Notes: generated by a model not told the origin, from the letters alone. Shown: positions 1 through 9,925, counted from the first letter of the stretch. The stretch is DNA of 64,000 bases from Palsa-883 sp963826975 (GCA_963826975.1 CAWGZJ010000008.1:124001-188000); one strand, 5' to 3'. Program-made: numbers and translations.

Positions 1-13
1 CATGGAGGCAACG

Positions 14-1282
14 ATGTATCCAAGCCGACCGACGACCGGTCCGCTGGCGCGCCAGGCGATGGCGTATGTCCTGGCCGGCGGGCGGGGCAGCCGCCTGATG
101 GAACTGACCGCGCGGCGCGCCAAGCCCGCGGTCTATTTCGGCGGCAAGCTGCGCATCATCGATTTCGCGCTGTCCAACGCGCTCAATTCGGGCATCCGTC
201 GTATGGCGGTGGCGACCCAGTACAAGGCGCACAGCCTGATCCGGCATTTGCAGCGCGGCTGGAATTTCTTCCGCCCGGAGCGGAACGAGAGTTTCGACAT
301 CCTGCCGGCGAGCCAGCGCGTCGCCGAGGACAAGTGGTATCTCGGCACCGCCGACGCGGTGTACCAGAACATCGACATCATCGAGAGCTATGACCCGCGC
401 TACATCATCGTGCTGGCCGGCGACCACGTCTACAAGATGGACTACGAGGCGATGCTGCAGCAGCACGTGGCGCAGGGTGCCGATGTCACCGTCGGCTGTC
501 TGGAAGTGCCACGCGCATCCGCCTCGGGCTTCGGGGTGATGCATGTCGACACCTCTGACCGCATCCTGTCGTTCCACGAAAAGCCCGCTGATCCACCCGC
601 CATGCCGGGCCGGCCGGACGTCGCGCTCGCCAGCATGGGCATCTACGTGTTCAACACGCGTTATCTGTTTGACCGGCTGCGCGAGGATGCCGTGGATTCC
701 GCGTCCAGCCATGATTTCGGCAAGGATCTGATCCCGCGCCTGGTGGCGGGGGCGAAAGCGGTGGCGCACCCGTTCGAACGGTCCTGCGTGCGCTCGAGTA
801 CCGAGGCGCATGCCTACTGGCGCGATGTCGGAACGATCGAGGCCTATTTCGCCGCCAATATCGATCTGACGGATATTGTTCCGGATCTGGACCTGTTCGA
901 TCGGGAATGGCCGATCTGGACCTATGGGGAAATGACCGCGCCGGCGAAATTTGTCCATGACGAGGACGGTCGCCGCGGCTCCGCGATCTCCTCGGTGATC
1001 GCCGGCGGATCGATCGTTTCGGGTGCGACGCTGCGGCGGTCGCTGGTGTTCAGCTATGTCCGGGTGCACTCCTACGCCGACGTCGCCAACGCGGTGATCC
1101 TGCCGGAGGTCGATATCGGCCGGTACGCACGCCTGCGCAACGTTATTGTCGAGCGCGGAGTGCGCATCCCCAGCGGGCTCGTGGTCGGCGAGGACCCGGT
1201 GCTGGACGCCAGGCGCTTCCGGCGCACCGCGAGTGGCATCTGCCTGATCACCCAGCCGATGATCGATGCCATCGACGCATGA
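14..1282 (+). CDS. glgC: Glucose-1-phosphate adenylyltransferase (ADP-glucose pyrophosphorylase)
   Basis: Makes ADP-glucose from glucose-1-phosphate and ATP, the committed step of bacterial glycogen synthesis in the cytosol. The N-terminal nucleotidyltransferase signature AYVLAGGRGSRLMELT is followed by KPAVYFGGKLRIIDFALSN, YLGTADAVYQN, GDHVYKMDY and YWRDVGTIEAYFAAN; the C-terminal third is a left-handed beta-helix type domain. At about 422 residues it has the family's normal length. An in-frame ATG lies at base 2, but GGAGG at 4-8 is correctly spaced for the ATG at 14, which I prefer. The stop overlaps the glgA start (ATGA), so the two are translationally coupled. Confidence 0.96.
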   Translation: MYPSRPTTGPLARQAMAYVLAGGRGSRLMELTARRAKPAVYFGGKLRIIDFALSNALNSGIRRMAVATQYKAHSLIRHLQRGWNFFRPERNESFDILPASQRVAEDKWYLGTADAVYQNIDIIESYDPRYIIVLAGDHVYKMDYEAMLQQHVAQGADVTVGCLEVPRASASGFGVMHVDTSDRILSFHEKPADPPAMPGRPDVALASMGIYVFNTRYLFDRLREDAVDSASSHDFGKDLIPRLVAGAKAVAHPFERSCVRSSTEAHAYWRDVGTIEAYFAANIDLTDIVPDLDLFDREWPIWTYGEMTAPAKFVHDEDGRRGSAISSVIAGGSIVSGATLRRSLVFSYVRVHSYADVANAVILPEVDIGRYARLRNVIVERGVRIPSGLVVGEDPVLDARRFRRTASGICLITQPMIDAIDA

Positions 1283-2760
1283 CGGCGTTGCGTGTTCTGT
1301 CCGTGGCCTCCGAGGTGTTTCCCCTGGTGAAGACCGGCGGGCTCGCCGATGTGACCGGGGCGCTGCCGGGCGCGCTGGAGCCGGAAGGTGTGGTGGTCCG
1401 CACGCTGATCCCGGGCTATCCTGCGGTGACCGGCGCGATCGGCAATGCGCGGCCGGTGCACCGCGTCGCCGACCTGTTCGGCGGCCCGGCGCAGGTGCTG
1501 TGGGCGCGCGCCGCCGGCCTCGATCTGCTGGTGCTGGACGCCCCGCATCTTTACGCGCGGGCAGGCAATCCGTATCTCGGACCGGATGGGCGGGATTGGC
1601 CGGATAATGCACTGCGCTTCGCCGCGCTGGCGCTGGAAGCGGCCGAGATCGGCGGCGGCGCAATCGACGGATACCGGCCCGACGTGGTGCACGCGCATGA
1701 TTGGCAGGCCGGCCTGGCGCCCGCCTACCTGCATTATCGCGGCGGCGCGCGTCCGGGTTACGATCGCGGCGGCGTGCGTCCGGGCACGGTGATGACGGTC
1801 CATAACCTTGGCTTTTCCGGCAAATCGCCGGCCGGCCTGCTGGCCAAACTCGGCTTGCCGCAAGCCGCCTATGCGATCGACGGAGTGGAGTTCTACGGCA
1901 CGATCAGCCTGCTCAAGGCCGGGCTGCAATTCGCCGACCGCATCACCACCGTGTCGCCGACGTATGCGGCGGAAATCCTCACCCCGGAGGCGGGGATGGG
2001 CTTCGACGGGCTGCTGCGCGCGCGCGCCGATGTGCTGTCGGGCATTCTGAACGGCATCGATACGACGATCTGGGACCCCGCGTCCGACACGACCATCGCC
2101 GCTCGGTTCGACCGGGCTACGCTGGGCCGGCGCGCGGCGAACAAGGCCGCGCTGCAGGCGCGCATGGGGCTTGCCCGCGACCCCGACGCGCCGCTGTTCG
2201 CCGTGGTCAGCCGGCTGACGTTGCAGAAGGGGATGGACCTGTTGCTGGATTGCCTGCCGGTGTTGCGCGCGCTCGGCGCGCAGCTTGCGTTGCTGGGGTC
2301 CGGCGATCCGGAGATCGAAGCAGGCTTCCAGGCCCAGGCGGCGGCGGCGCCCGGGCGGATCGGCTGCGTCATCGGCTATGACGAGGCGCTGGCACACGGC
2401 ATCCAGGCGGGCGCCGACGCGTTGCTGGTGCCGTCGCGTTTCGAGCCGTGCGGCCTGACGCAGATGTGCGCGCTGCGCTACGGCGCGGTGCCGGTGGTGG
2501 CGCGGGTCGGCGGGCTGGCGGACACGGTGATCGATGCCAATCCGGCAGCCCTGGCGGCCGGCGTCGCGACCGGCGTGCAGTTCGCCCCGGTCACCGCGGA
2601 GATGCTGGCGGTGGCCCTGCGGCGAACCGTGGCGCTGTACCGCGAACCGTCCGCCTGGCGAACAATTCAGGAGAACGGCATGGCGGCCAACGTGTCCTGG
2701 CGCGGCCCGGCGCGACGCTATGCAGCACTTTATCGCGAACTGGCGGGCGCGCCGGCGTGA
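1279..2760 (+). CDS. glgA: Glycogen (starch) synthase, GT5 family
   Basis: Transfers glucose from ADP-glucose to growing alpha-1,4-glucan chains. The N-terminus carries the ADP-glucose-binding motif KTGGLADV near residue 15 and HAHDWQAGLAP near residue 140; the C-terminal GT-B half has SRLTLQKGMD and PSRFEPCGLTQMCALRYG with the catalytic Glu region. At 493 residues it is full length for bacterial GlgA. It overlaps glgC by 4 bases and the next gene (glgX, GTG at 2757) by 4 bases, so this is one operon. Confidence 0.96.
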   Translation: MTALRVLSVASEVFPLVKTGGLADVTGALPGALEPEGVVVRTLIPGYPAVTGAIGNARPVHRVADLFGGPAQVLWARAAGLDLLVLDAPHLYARAGNPYLGPDGRDWPDNALRFAALALEAAEIGGGAIDGYRPDVVHAHDWQAGLAPAYLHYRGGARPGYDRGGVRPGTVMTVHNLGFSGKSPAGLLAKLGLPQAAYAIDGVEFYGTISLLKAGLQFADRITTVSPTYAAEILTPEAGMGFDGLLRARADVLSGILNGIDTTIWDPASDTTIAARFDRATLGRRAANKAALQARMGLARDPDAPLFAVVSRLTLQKGMDLLLDCLPVLRALGAQLALLGSGDPEIEAGFQAQAAAAPGRIGCVIGYDEALAHGIQAGADALLVPSRFEPCGLTQMCALRYGAVPVVARVGGLADTVIDANPAALAAGVATGVQFAPVTAEMLAVALRRTVALYREPSAWRTIQENGMAANVSWRGPARRYAALYRELAGAPA

Positions 2761-4947
2761 CGCGGGCACCGGTGACCGGCGGCGAGCCCGAGCCGCTCGG
2801 TGTCACACCGCGCGGCGACGGGGTGAACGTTGCGGTGTTCTCGGCCAACGCCACGGCGATCGACTTCTGCCTGTTCGAGGGCGACCGCGAGGTGCGCCGG
2901 GTGACGTTGCGCGGCCGCACCGGCGACATCTTCCACGACCACGTTGCCGACGTGGCGCCGGGTGCGCGCTACGGCCTGCGGGCGCACGGCCCGTTCCTGC
3001 CGCGTGAAGGCCACCGGTTCAATCCCGCGAAGCTGCTGATTGACCCGTATGCCAGGGCGATCGACCGCCGGTTCTCGCTGCATCCCGCAATGTTCGGCTA
3101 CCGTACCGACGCGCCGGAGGACGCGCTGTCGTACGACGACACCGACAGCGCGCCGTTCGTGCCAAAGGGCATCGTCCCTGGGGGCGTCGAACCGGGCAGC
3201 GCGTCCGCAATGGCGGCGTCGCAGCTTGCACCCCCCAGCTTAGACCTTGGGCGCATACCGTCCTGTATGAACTGCATGTCCGCGGCTTCACCGTGCGGCA
3301 CCCCGCAATTCCCGAGACCATGCGTGGCCGCTTCACCGGTCTGGCCCATCCGGCGGCGATCGAGCATCTGGTGCGGCTGGGCGTCACCGCTGTCGAGATC
3401 ATGCCCACGGCCGCGTGGATCGACGAACGGCTTCTGGCGGCGCTGGGGCTGCGCAATTACTGGGGCTACAACCCGGTCGCGCTGATGGCGCCGGATCCTC
3501 GGTTGGCGCCGGGCGGCTGGGACGAAATCCGCGCCACCGTCGCCGCGCTGACTGGGGCCGGGATCGAGGTGATCCTTGACGTCGTGCTGAACCACACCGG
3601 GGAGGGCGACGCCCTGGGCCCGACATTGTCGCTGCGCGGCCTGGACAACGCCACGTATTACCGGCTGCCGGCGGACGCGCCGTGGCGCTACGTCGACGAC
3701 ACCGGCTGCGGCAACACGCTGGCGCTCGACCGGCCGGCGCCGCTGCGCATGGCAATGGACGCGCTGCGGCTGTGGGCCGGGCAGACCGGCGTGCATGGGT
3801 TTCGATTCGATCTAGCAACCAGTGTGGGCCGGCGGGCGACCGGGTTCGATCCGGCCGCGCCACTGCTGTCGGCGATCGCGCAGGATCCGCGGCTGCGGGA
3901 GCTGAAGCTGATCGCCGAGCCGTGGGACCCCGGTCCGGGCGGCTATCGGCTTGGTGCTTTTCCCCGCCGTGGGCGGAATGGAACGACCGGTTCCGCGATG
4001 GCGTGCGCCGGTTCTGGCGCGGCGATCCAGGACAGTTGGGCGAGTTGGCGACCCGGTTGGCCGGCTCATCCGATGTGTTCGCAGCACGCCGCGTGACGTC
4101 TCGCTCGGTGAACTTCCTGGTCGCGCACGATGGCTTCACGTTGGCCGACCTTGTTTCGTACACGCACAAGCACAACGCGGCGAATGGCGAGCACGACCGT
4201 GACGGGACAGAGGCCAATTTCTCGTGGAACAACGGCGTCGAGGGACCGAGCGACGATGCCACCGTCGTCGCCGCCCGAAGGCGGGACCAACGCGCGCTGC
4301 TGGCGACGCTGCTGCTGGCGCGCGGGACGCCTATGCTGGCGATGGGCGCGGAACTCGGCCACTCGCAGGACGGCAACAACAACGCCTATGCGCAGGACAA
4401 TCCGACGGCGTGGCTGGACTGGGCGGCGGCGGATGCGGGGCTGCTTACCTGGACGCGGCACCTGCTGCGTATCCGGCGCGAATACGCGGTGTTGCATGAC
4501 GATCGTTTCCTGACCGGGCGTTTCCTGACCGGGGCGCCAGACGATGCCAGCCCGCTGCCCGATGTCGTGTGGACCGACGCCACGGGCGCGATCATGACGC
4601 CGGCCGGGTGGCAGGCGTCGGACGGGAATACGCTGGTGATGACGCTGGCCGGCGACGGTGAGGCTGCCGAGCGCGCCAGTGTGGTCCTGCATCGCGGACC
4701 CGCGTCCACGCGGGTCGTGCTGCCGTCGCCGCGCGTCGGACATGACTGGCTGCTGCTTGCGGACAGCGCCTGCGGCGAGGGTGCGGATCATGATCCGCCG
4801 GTGGCCGCCACCGTGACGGCCGGCCCTCGGCCGAGCCCGGAGGCCAGCCAGGACGGTGGGAGCAGAGAACGATCTGTGACCGGGCCGATCATCGCCGGAT
4901 CCACCGTTACGGCGGCGGCGCGAAGCGTCCTGGTGCTGGCGGAGCAG
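2757..4947 (+). pseudogene. glgX: Glycogen debranching enzyme GlgX, broken by two frameshifts and joined in frame to MalQ
   Basis: GlgX hydrolyses alpha-1,6 branches of glycogen. The GTG start at 2757 overlaps the glgA stop. The CBM48-type N-terminus (GDGVNVAVFSANATAIDFCL) is read in one frame up to about 3235. The sequence then continues in a second frame (RPWAHTVLYELHVRGFT, NYWGYNPV, DVVLNHTGEGD, GFRFDLATSVGR with the nucleophile Asp, LIAEPWD with the acid Glu) to about 3962. A third frame (WAEWNDRFRDGVRRFW, FLVAHDGFTLADL) then runs on without a stop into MalQ. Both shifts fit loss of one C: in the six-C run at 3231-3236 and in the four-C run near 3961-3964. All catalytic motifs survive, so either sequencing/assembly error or recent inactivation is possible. 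Confidence 0.85.
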
Positions 4948-7128
4948 TCGCGCCAATCGGGCGGACGCGGCCCGGCCGATCCCGCACTGCTCGACCGTCT
5001 GGCGCGCGCTGCCGGGATCGCGCCGGAGTGGTGGGACGTGGACGGCAAACGCACCATCGTCAGCGACGACACACGGCGTGCGCTGCTGGCGGCGATGCGG
5101 CTGCCGGCCGGGACCGCGGGCGAGGCGCGCGATGCGCTGCGCCAACTCAGCGAGGTGCGCGACCGGCGCGCCGTGCCGCTCGCCGCGGTCGTGCGCGGCG
5201 GCGCGCCGGCTGTGCTGCCGCTTGGCCTGGAAGCCGGGTCGGGGCGGCGCCCGCTGTGGCTGACGATCGAACGCGAGGACGGTGAGACCCAGCGCGTTCG
5301 CATTGGTGCGGAGGACGGCACGCTGGCCGCGTTCGAGGCCGCCGATGGGCTGCCGGCGCAGACCTGGCGGGTCGCGTTGCCGGCGCTTCCCGAGGGCCGC
5401 CATCGGGTGCGGCGCGACGATGCGCCCGAACTTGTCTGCCACCTGACCGTGGCGCCGCGCCGCTGCCATCTGCCCGAGGCGATCGCCCGGGGTGGCCGGC
5501 GTTTCGGCATTGCGGCGCAGCTTTATTCGCTGCGGCGCGCGGGCGATCAGGGCATCGGGGATTTCACGACGCTCGGCCAGCTTGCCACGGCGGCGGGGCG
5601 GGAAGGGGCGGCGACGATCGGGATCAACCCGCTGCACATGCTGTTCCCCGAGCAGCGCGAACGGGCGAGCCCTTACCATCCCTCCGATCGGCGATTTATT
5701 GACCCAATCTATCTGGATGTCGCGGAAGACGATGGCGGAGCGGGCGCGGACATGAACGCCGACATGGACGCGGTGCACGGGTTGCCGCCCGCATCGGTGG
5801 ATCGGGCCGATTCCGTATCGACAAGCGATGCCGTCGCTTACACCGAGGTCTGGGCACTGAAGCGGGCGATCCTGGAACGCCGGTTCGCCGCGTTCACCGC
5901 CCGTGACCGGGACCAGCCGGCGATGGGGGAGGCGTTTCGCCGGTTCACCGCCGCCGGCGGCGCCATGCTCCATCGTTTCGCGACATTCCAGGCAATCGCC
6001 GAGACGCGACTTGGCGAGGCATGGCAGCATTGGCCGGCCGCGCTGCGCTCCGCGGCTAGCGACGCGGTTGCGGCCTTCGGGCAGGCGCATGCCGATCGGG
6101 TGCGGTTCCACCTTTACCTGCAGTTCCTGGCGGACCAGCAGCTTGGCGCGGCCGCCGCGACGGCCAGGGCGTCGGGACTGGAACTCGGCCTGTTCCGTGA
6201 CCTGGCGGTCGGCACGGCTCCCGACGGCGCGGAAGCCTGGTCATGCGCCGAGAACCTGGCGCAGGGGGCATGGACCGGCGCGCCGCCCGACCCATTCGCC
6301 GCTGAGGGGCAAAACTGGCTGCTACCGCCGCCGCTGCCGCTGCGGCTGGCGCAGGACGGGTTCGCCTCATTCGCGGCGCTGCTTGCCGCCAACATGCGCC
6401 ACGCGGGCGTGCTGCGGATCGACCATGTGATGGGGCTGGCGCGGCTGTTCTGGATCCCTGACGGCGGTACTGGCGCGGACGGCGCCTACGTGAGCTATCC
6501 GTTCGCCGATCTGGTTGGCCAGGTGGCGCTGGAGAGCGTACGGGCGGGGTGCATGGTGGTCGGCGAGGACCTCGGCAACGTTCCGGAGGGCCTGCGCCCG
6601 GCGCTGGCCGAAGCCAACATCCTCGGCTACCGGATCCTGCTGTTCGAGCGGGACGGGCAGCGGTTGAAGCGGCCGGCGCTGTATCCGGTGCGCGCGGCGG
6701 CCTGCGTGACGACACACGACCTGCCGCCGCTGGCCGGGTGGTGGGAGGGCGCCGACATCGAGGAACGCGCGGCGCTTGGATTGCTGCACTCCGGCCGGGA
6801 TGAAGCGGCGGAGCGTGCGGTCGAGCGTGCCGCGCTGGTCGAGGCTTTGGTGGCGGAGGGGTGCCTGACCCCGCCCACATCCGGGGCGCCGCCAGTGGCG
6901 GAGGTGGTGGCGGGCGCGCACGCCTTCGTCGCCGCCTCGCCGACCGATCTTATGCTCGTTCAGGCCGACGACCTTGCCGGCATGCGGCGTGGCGTGAACA
7001 TGCCGGGCACCGACACCGAGCGGCCGAACTGGCGTCGCAGGCTGCCGACGCCGGTCGATGAGCTGCTGAACGGCGACACCGCGCAGACAATTCTGCGCGT
7101 GGTGCGGGAGAGTGGTCGACACGCGTGA
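4948..7128 (+). CDS. malQ: 4-alpha-glucanotransferase (amylomaltase), C-terminal part of a GlgX-MalQ fusion frame
   Basis: Moves alpha-1,4-glucan segments between oligosaccharides and releases glucose, acting on the short chains that GlgX produces. GH77 signatures are visible: AAQLYSLRRAGDQGIGDF, NPLHMLFPEQRERASPYHPS, the nucleophile region LRIDHVMGLARLFWIP, the acid/base region VVGEDLGNVPE, the stabiliser region TTHDLPPLAGWW and NMPGTDTERPNW near the end. The frame is continuous with the last third of glgX: no stop or obvious new ribosome site separates GlgX (ending near LVLAEQ) from the MalQ N-terminus (DRLARAAGIAPEWWDVDG). A bifunctional polypeptide is therefore likely; internal initiation, for example at GTG 4933, cannot be excluded. 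Confidence 0.9.
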   Translation, partial: SRQSGGRGPADPALLDRLARAAGIAPEWWDVDGKRTIVSDDTRRALLAAMRLPAGTAGEARDALRQLSEVRDRRAVPLAAVVRGGAPAVLPLGLEAGSGRRPLWLTIEREDGETQRVRIGAEDGTLAAFEAADGLPAQTWRVALPALPEGRHRVRRDDAPELVCHLTVAPRRCHLPEAIARGGRRFGIAAQLYSLRRAGDQGIGDFTTLGQLATAAGREGAATIGINPLHMLFPEQRERASPYHPSDRRFIDPIYLDVAEDDGGAGADMNADMDAVHGLPPASVDRADSVSTSDAVAYTEVWALKRAILERRFAAFTARDRDQPAMGEAFRRFTAAGGAMLHRFATFQAIAETRLGEAWQHWPAALRSAASDAVAAFGQAHADRVRFHLYLQFLADQQLGAAAATARASGLELGLFRDLAVGTAPDGAEAWSCAENLAQGAWTGAPPDPFAAEGQNWLLPPPLPLRLAQDGFASFAALLAANMRHAGVLRIDHVMGLARLFWIPDGGTGADGAYVSYPFADLVGQVALESVRAGCMVVGEDLGNVPEGLRPALAEANILGYRILLFERDGQRLKRPALYPVRAAACVTTHDLPPLAGWWEGADIEERAALGLLHSGRDEAAERAVERAALVEALVAEGCLTPPTSGAPPVAEVVAGAHAFVAASPTDLMLVQADDLAGMRRGVNMPGTDTERPNWRRRLPTPVDELLNGDTAQTILRVVRESGRHA

Positions 7129-7150
7129 TCGGGCGGGATCGCAAGGGAGC

Positions 7151-7240
7151 AATCAAGCGCACACAGAGTTACACCGAGTACACACAGAGTTTCACTGAGT
7201 AGATAGCAATGGCGCTTCGCGCGAAGTGCAAATTGAAGCG
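7151..7240. repeat. Dispersed hairpin repeat, family R1, truncated copy
   Basis: This stretch starts AATCAAGCGCACACAGAGTT, continues with the ACAGAGTTTCACTGAG half-repeat and then the AATGGCGCTTCGCGCG core. It matches the left arm and core of the complete copies at 30645-30807 and 55721-55870. The complementary right arm is missing, so it is a truncated copy placed just after the glycogen operon. No gene is seen between 7129 and 7315. Confidence 0.75.
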
Positions 7241-7315
7241 GCTATTGCTGGGCGCCGCCTTGGGTGGCCAGGTCGCCGTAAGATCGGCGCGCGCTTGCCA
7301 CCGGACTGCGGACTC

Positions 7316-8248
7316 TCAGGGAAGTGGAATGAGTTCGCCAATCTGGCCCACATCGTGTTCCGAGAAGAATGCCCGCCCATCGGGTAGCGCCAGGATGGCG
7401 CGTGCACCGGCGTTTGGCGTCGGGATCGGATATTCATCGGTGACTTCACCGGTGATATTCATCCGAGCAATGAAATTGGTTGCGTTCTCGGTAATCAGGA
7501 AATCACCTCGGGGCGTGCAGTCAATGCCGCGCAGGCTCGCGCCGGCGCGCGGGAATGGGAACTCGACGATGTGGCCGTCCTTGCTGATCCGTCCGATGGA
7601 ATTGGCGGAGGTCTGAACAAACCAGAACCGCTCGTCAGACCCCGGAGTGATGGCGCGCGGTCCACTGTTCGCGCTGGGCGTCGGGAATTCGCGAATCGTC
7701 CCATCCATCGCAACTCTTGCTACGGCGCTGCCCGCGGCCTCGCTGATCCAGATGAAGCCGCCGCCGGTGGTCGGTGCCAAGGGCCGGCTGCCGGGCGTAA
7801 TCCCGGCCGAGAATTCAGTAATGACCCCGGCGGGCGTGATGCGCCCAACCTGATCGACATCGGTTTCGGCGAACCAGACATTGCCGTCGGGACCGCACGC
7901 AATGCCGTTCGGACCGGCATTGCGGGTCGGCAGCGTGAATTCGGTGATGGCGCCGCCGGGTGTGATACGCCCGACCTTGTGGCCGCGGTACTCGGTGAAC
8001 CACAAATTGCCGTCGGCACCAGCGATGATGCCGACCGGCATGCTGCCTTTGCCCGGCAGCCGGAACTCGGCAAAGCTGTAGTCGTGCGTCGACACGCGGC
8101 CGATCCGGTCCGCGCCGGCCTCGCAGAACCAGACGTGCCCGTCGGGCCCGATCGTCAGGATGTAGGGCTGCGCGTCCGCGGTCGGTATGCGGTGTTCGCG
8201 GATCGTATAGCGCGCGGGGGCGCCTTGCGTCCGGGCGGACTTGGCCAT
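7316..8248 (-). CDS. Virginiamycin B lyase-like beta-propeller protein
   Basis: This is a 310-residue protein of the Vgb/SMP-30-like propeller type. Blade repeats recur every ~42 residues with the pattern G-x-DG-x-x-WF-x-E: GPDGHVWFCE, GADGNLWFTE, GPDGNVWFAE, then GGGFIWISE and ERFWFVQ, each followed by a D/Q-x-x-GR-x-s step. Vgb linearises streptogramin B, but most chromosomal homologues of this kind have no proven substrate and may be lactonases or binding proteins, so a resistance role should not be assumed. There is no signal peptide. AGGAGG sits 5-6 bases upstream of the ATG. It is convergent with the glycogen operon and divergent from the DUF72 gene. Confidence 0.8.
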   Translation of the reverse strand: MAKSARTQGAPARYTIREHRIPTADAQPYILTIGPDGHVWFCEAGADRIGRVSTHDYSFAEFRLPGKGSMPVGIIAGADGNLWFTEYRGHKVGRITPGGAITEFTLPTRNAGPNGIACGPDGNVWFAETDVDQVGRITPAGVITEFSAGITPGSRPLAPTTGGGFIWISEAAGSAVARVAMDGTIREFPTPSANSGPRAITPGSDERFWFVQTSANSIGRISKDGHIVEFPFPRAGASLRGIDCTPRGDFLITENATNFIARMNITGEVTDEYPIPTPNAGARAILALPDGRAFFSEHDVGQIGELIPLP

Positions 8249-8384
8249 GACGTCCTCCTGTTCGTCCGTCGGGGACCTTTTGGAACCATCTGAATGGCCG
8301 TAGCAACAAGCGGGATGCCGCGGGAGCCGTCGCGCGCTATCATGGCGCGCAGCCCGACGGGCGGGTTCGTGGAGGAGTTCGCAG

Positions 8385-9191
8385 ATGCCGCCGAGGGCAG
8401 AGCCACGTATTCGTATCGGCGTCGGCGGGTGGACCTACGAGCCCTGGCGCGGTGTGTTCTATCCGCCGGGTCTGCCGCAGAAGCGAGAACTTGAGTACGC
8501 CAGCCGCAAACTGACCTCGATCGAAGTTAATGGCACGTATTACGGATCACAGAAGCCGGAGAGTTTTGCCAGGTGGCACGATGAGACGCCGGAGGACTTC
8601 GTGTTCGCGCTCAAGGGGCCGCGCTTCGTCACCAATCGGCGGGTGCTGTCCGAGGCCGGTCCGTCGATCGAGCGGTTTTTCGCCAGCGGCGTCATGGGGC
8701 TCAAGAAGAAGCTCGGCCCGATCAACTGGCAACTCATGCCGACCAAGGTGTTCGATGCTGTCGATTTTGCGGGCTTCCTGAAGCTGCTGCCGCGGCGCGT
8801 TGAGGGGCGGGTGATCCGGCATGCGGTGGAGGTGCGCCACGACAGCTTCCGCACGGCGGAGGCGGTGGCACTCGCCCGGGAGCACGGGGTCGCCATCGTG
8901 CTGGCTGGGGATTCTCACTACCCACAGATCGCCGACCTGACGGCAGCTTTCGTCTATGTGCGCATCATGGGCACGACAGAGGCCGAACCGCTTGGCTATG
9001 CGGAGAAAGACCTGGATCGATGGGTGGAGCGCGCACGCCTGCTGGGATCGGGGGCGGTTCCGGCGGACCTTGCGGCTGTCGGCGAGAGGACAGCGTCCAA
9101 GACCAGCCGGGATGTTTTCCTGTATGTCATCAGCGGCTTCAAGGTGCGCAATCCCGCGGCGGCGATGGCGATGATCCAACGCCTTGGATAG
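8385..9191 (+). CDS. DUF72 (YecE-like) family protein
   Basis: A 268-residue TIM-barrel-like protein of the DUF72 family, biochemical role unknown. Characteristic segments are RIGVGGWTYEPWRGVFYPPG at the N-terminus, EVNGTYYGSQKPESFARW, FALKGPRFVTN, and near the C-terminus YVRIMGT followed by DVFLYVISGFKVRNPAAAM. The start is well supported: GGAGGAG at 8371-8377 is seven bases before the ATG. The length is normal for the family. It sits just upstream of alkB, but a 54-base AT-richer gap separates them, so a shared transcript is possible but unproven. Confidence 0.88.
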   Translation: MPPRAEPRIRIGVGGWTYEPWRGVFYPPGLPQKRELEYASRKLTSIEVNGTYYGSQKPESFARWHDETPEDFVFALKGPRFVTNRRVLSEAGPSIERFFASGVMGLKKKLGPINWQLMPTKVFDAVDFAGFLKLLPRRVEGRVIRHAVEVRHDSFRTAEAVALAREHGVAIVLAGDSHYPQIADLTAAFVYVRIMGTTEAEPLGYAEKDLDRWVERARLLGSGAVPADLAAVGERTASKTSRDVFLYVISGFKVRNPAAAMAMIQRLG

Positions 9192-9245
9192 CCGTGCCGG
9201 CTGGTGTGTTTCTATTATACTGTTACTTTGAAGTAATGTCATCCC

Positions 9246-9896
9246 ATGCGCGATCTGCTTGACAGCGTCGATGCCGGCCAGCCGGAATACGAGGCGCTGG
9301 CGCCGGGTGCCGTGTTGCTGCGCGGTCAGTCCTTGCCGTTGGCGGATGCGATTCTCGCCGCCCTGGGCGACGTCGCCGCCGCCGCGCCGTTCCGGCATAT
9401 GGTGACGCCTGGCGGGTTCGCGATGTCTGTCGCAATGACCAATTGCGGCGCCGCCGGGTGGGTTACCGACCGGACCGGCTATCGATATGATTCCCACGAT
9501 CCCGAGACCGGACGGCCCTGGCCCGGCATGCCGCCGATCTTTCTGCAACTTGCCGCGGGGGCGGCAGCCGCGGCCGGCTACCCGGACTTCGTGCCGGATG
9601 CCTGCCTGATTAACCGTTATGAACCGGGGGCACGGCTGTCCTTGCATCAGGACCGGAACGAACGTGATTTCTCCGCCCCGATCGTGTCCGCCTCGCTCGG
9701 CCTGCTGGGGGTTTTCCAGTTTGGTGGCCTGAAGCGCAACGATCCGGTCCACAGGATCGCGCTGCATCATGGCGACGTGGTCGTCTGGGGAGGCCCGTCG
9801 CGGCTTCGCTATCACGGCATTTTGCCGCTGAAGGACGGCGAGCACCCCTTGCTGGGTCGCGCGCGGGTCAACCTGACGTTCCGCAAGGCGCTCTGA
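9246..9896 (+). CDS. alkB: DNA oxidative demethylase AlkB (Fe(II)/2-oxoglutarate dioxygenase)
   Basis: Repairs 1-methyladenine and 3-methylcytosine in DNA by oxidative demethylation. The AlkB nucleotide-recognition lid and core are visible: PGGFAMSVAMTNCGAAGW, then LINRYEPGARLSLHQDRNE carrying the iron-binding HxD, GVFQFGGLKRNDPV, HGDVVVWGGPSRLRYHGI with the distal His, and the 2-oxoglutarate-binding RxNLTFR at the extreme C-terminus. At 216 residues it matches E. coli AlkB. The next gene is an O6-alkylguanine methyltransferase (ogt), so this is an alkylation-repair pair; no Ada activator is seen nearby. Confidence 0.95.
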   Translation: MRDLLDSVDAGQPEYEALAPGAVLLRGQSLPLADAILAALGDVAAAAPFRHMVTPGGFAMSVAMTNCGAAGWVTDRTGYRYDSHDPETGRPWPGMPPIFLQLAAGAAAAAGYPDFVPDACLINRYEPGARLSLHQDRNERDFSAPIVSASLGLLGVFQFGGLKRNDPVHRIALHHGDVVVWGGPSRLRYHGILPLKDGEHPLLGRARVNLTFRKAL

Positions 9897-9925
9897 CGGT
9901 GCCGTCTCGCTCCGACCGGCGTCCC

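Noticed and set aside
3225..3970. Programmed frameshifting in glgX
   Set aside because: The two sites are simple C runs without a slippery heptamer or downstream structure, and two programmed shifts in one gene would be unusual; error or decay is more likely.
7316..8248. Streptogramin resistance gene (vgb)
   Set aside because: The fold matches virginiamycin B lyase, but environmental homologues are many and their substrates unknown; resistance cannot be claimed.
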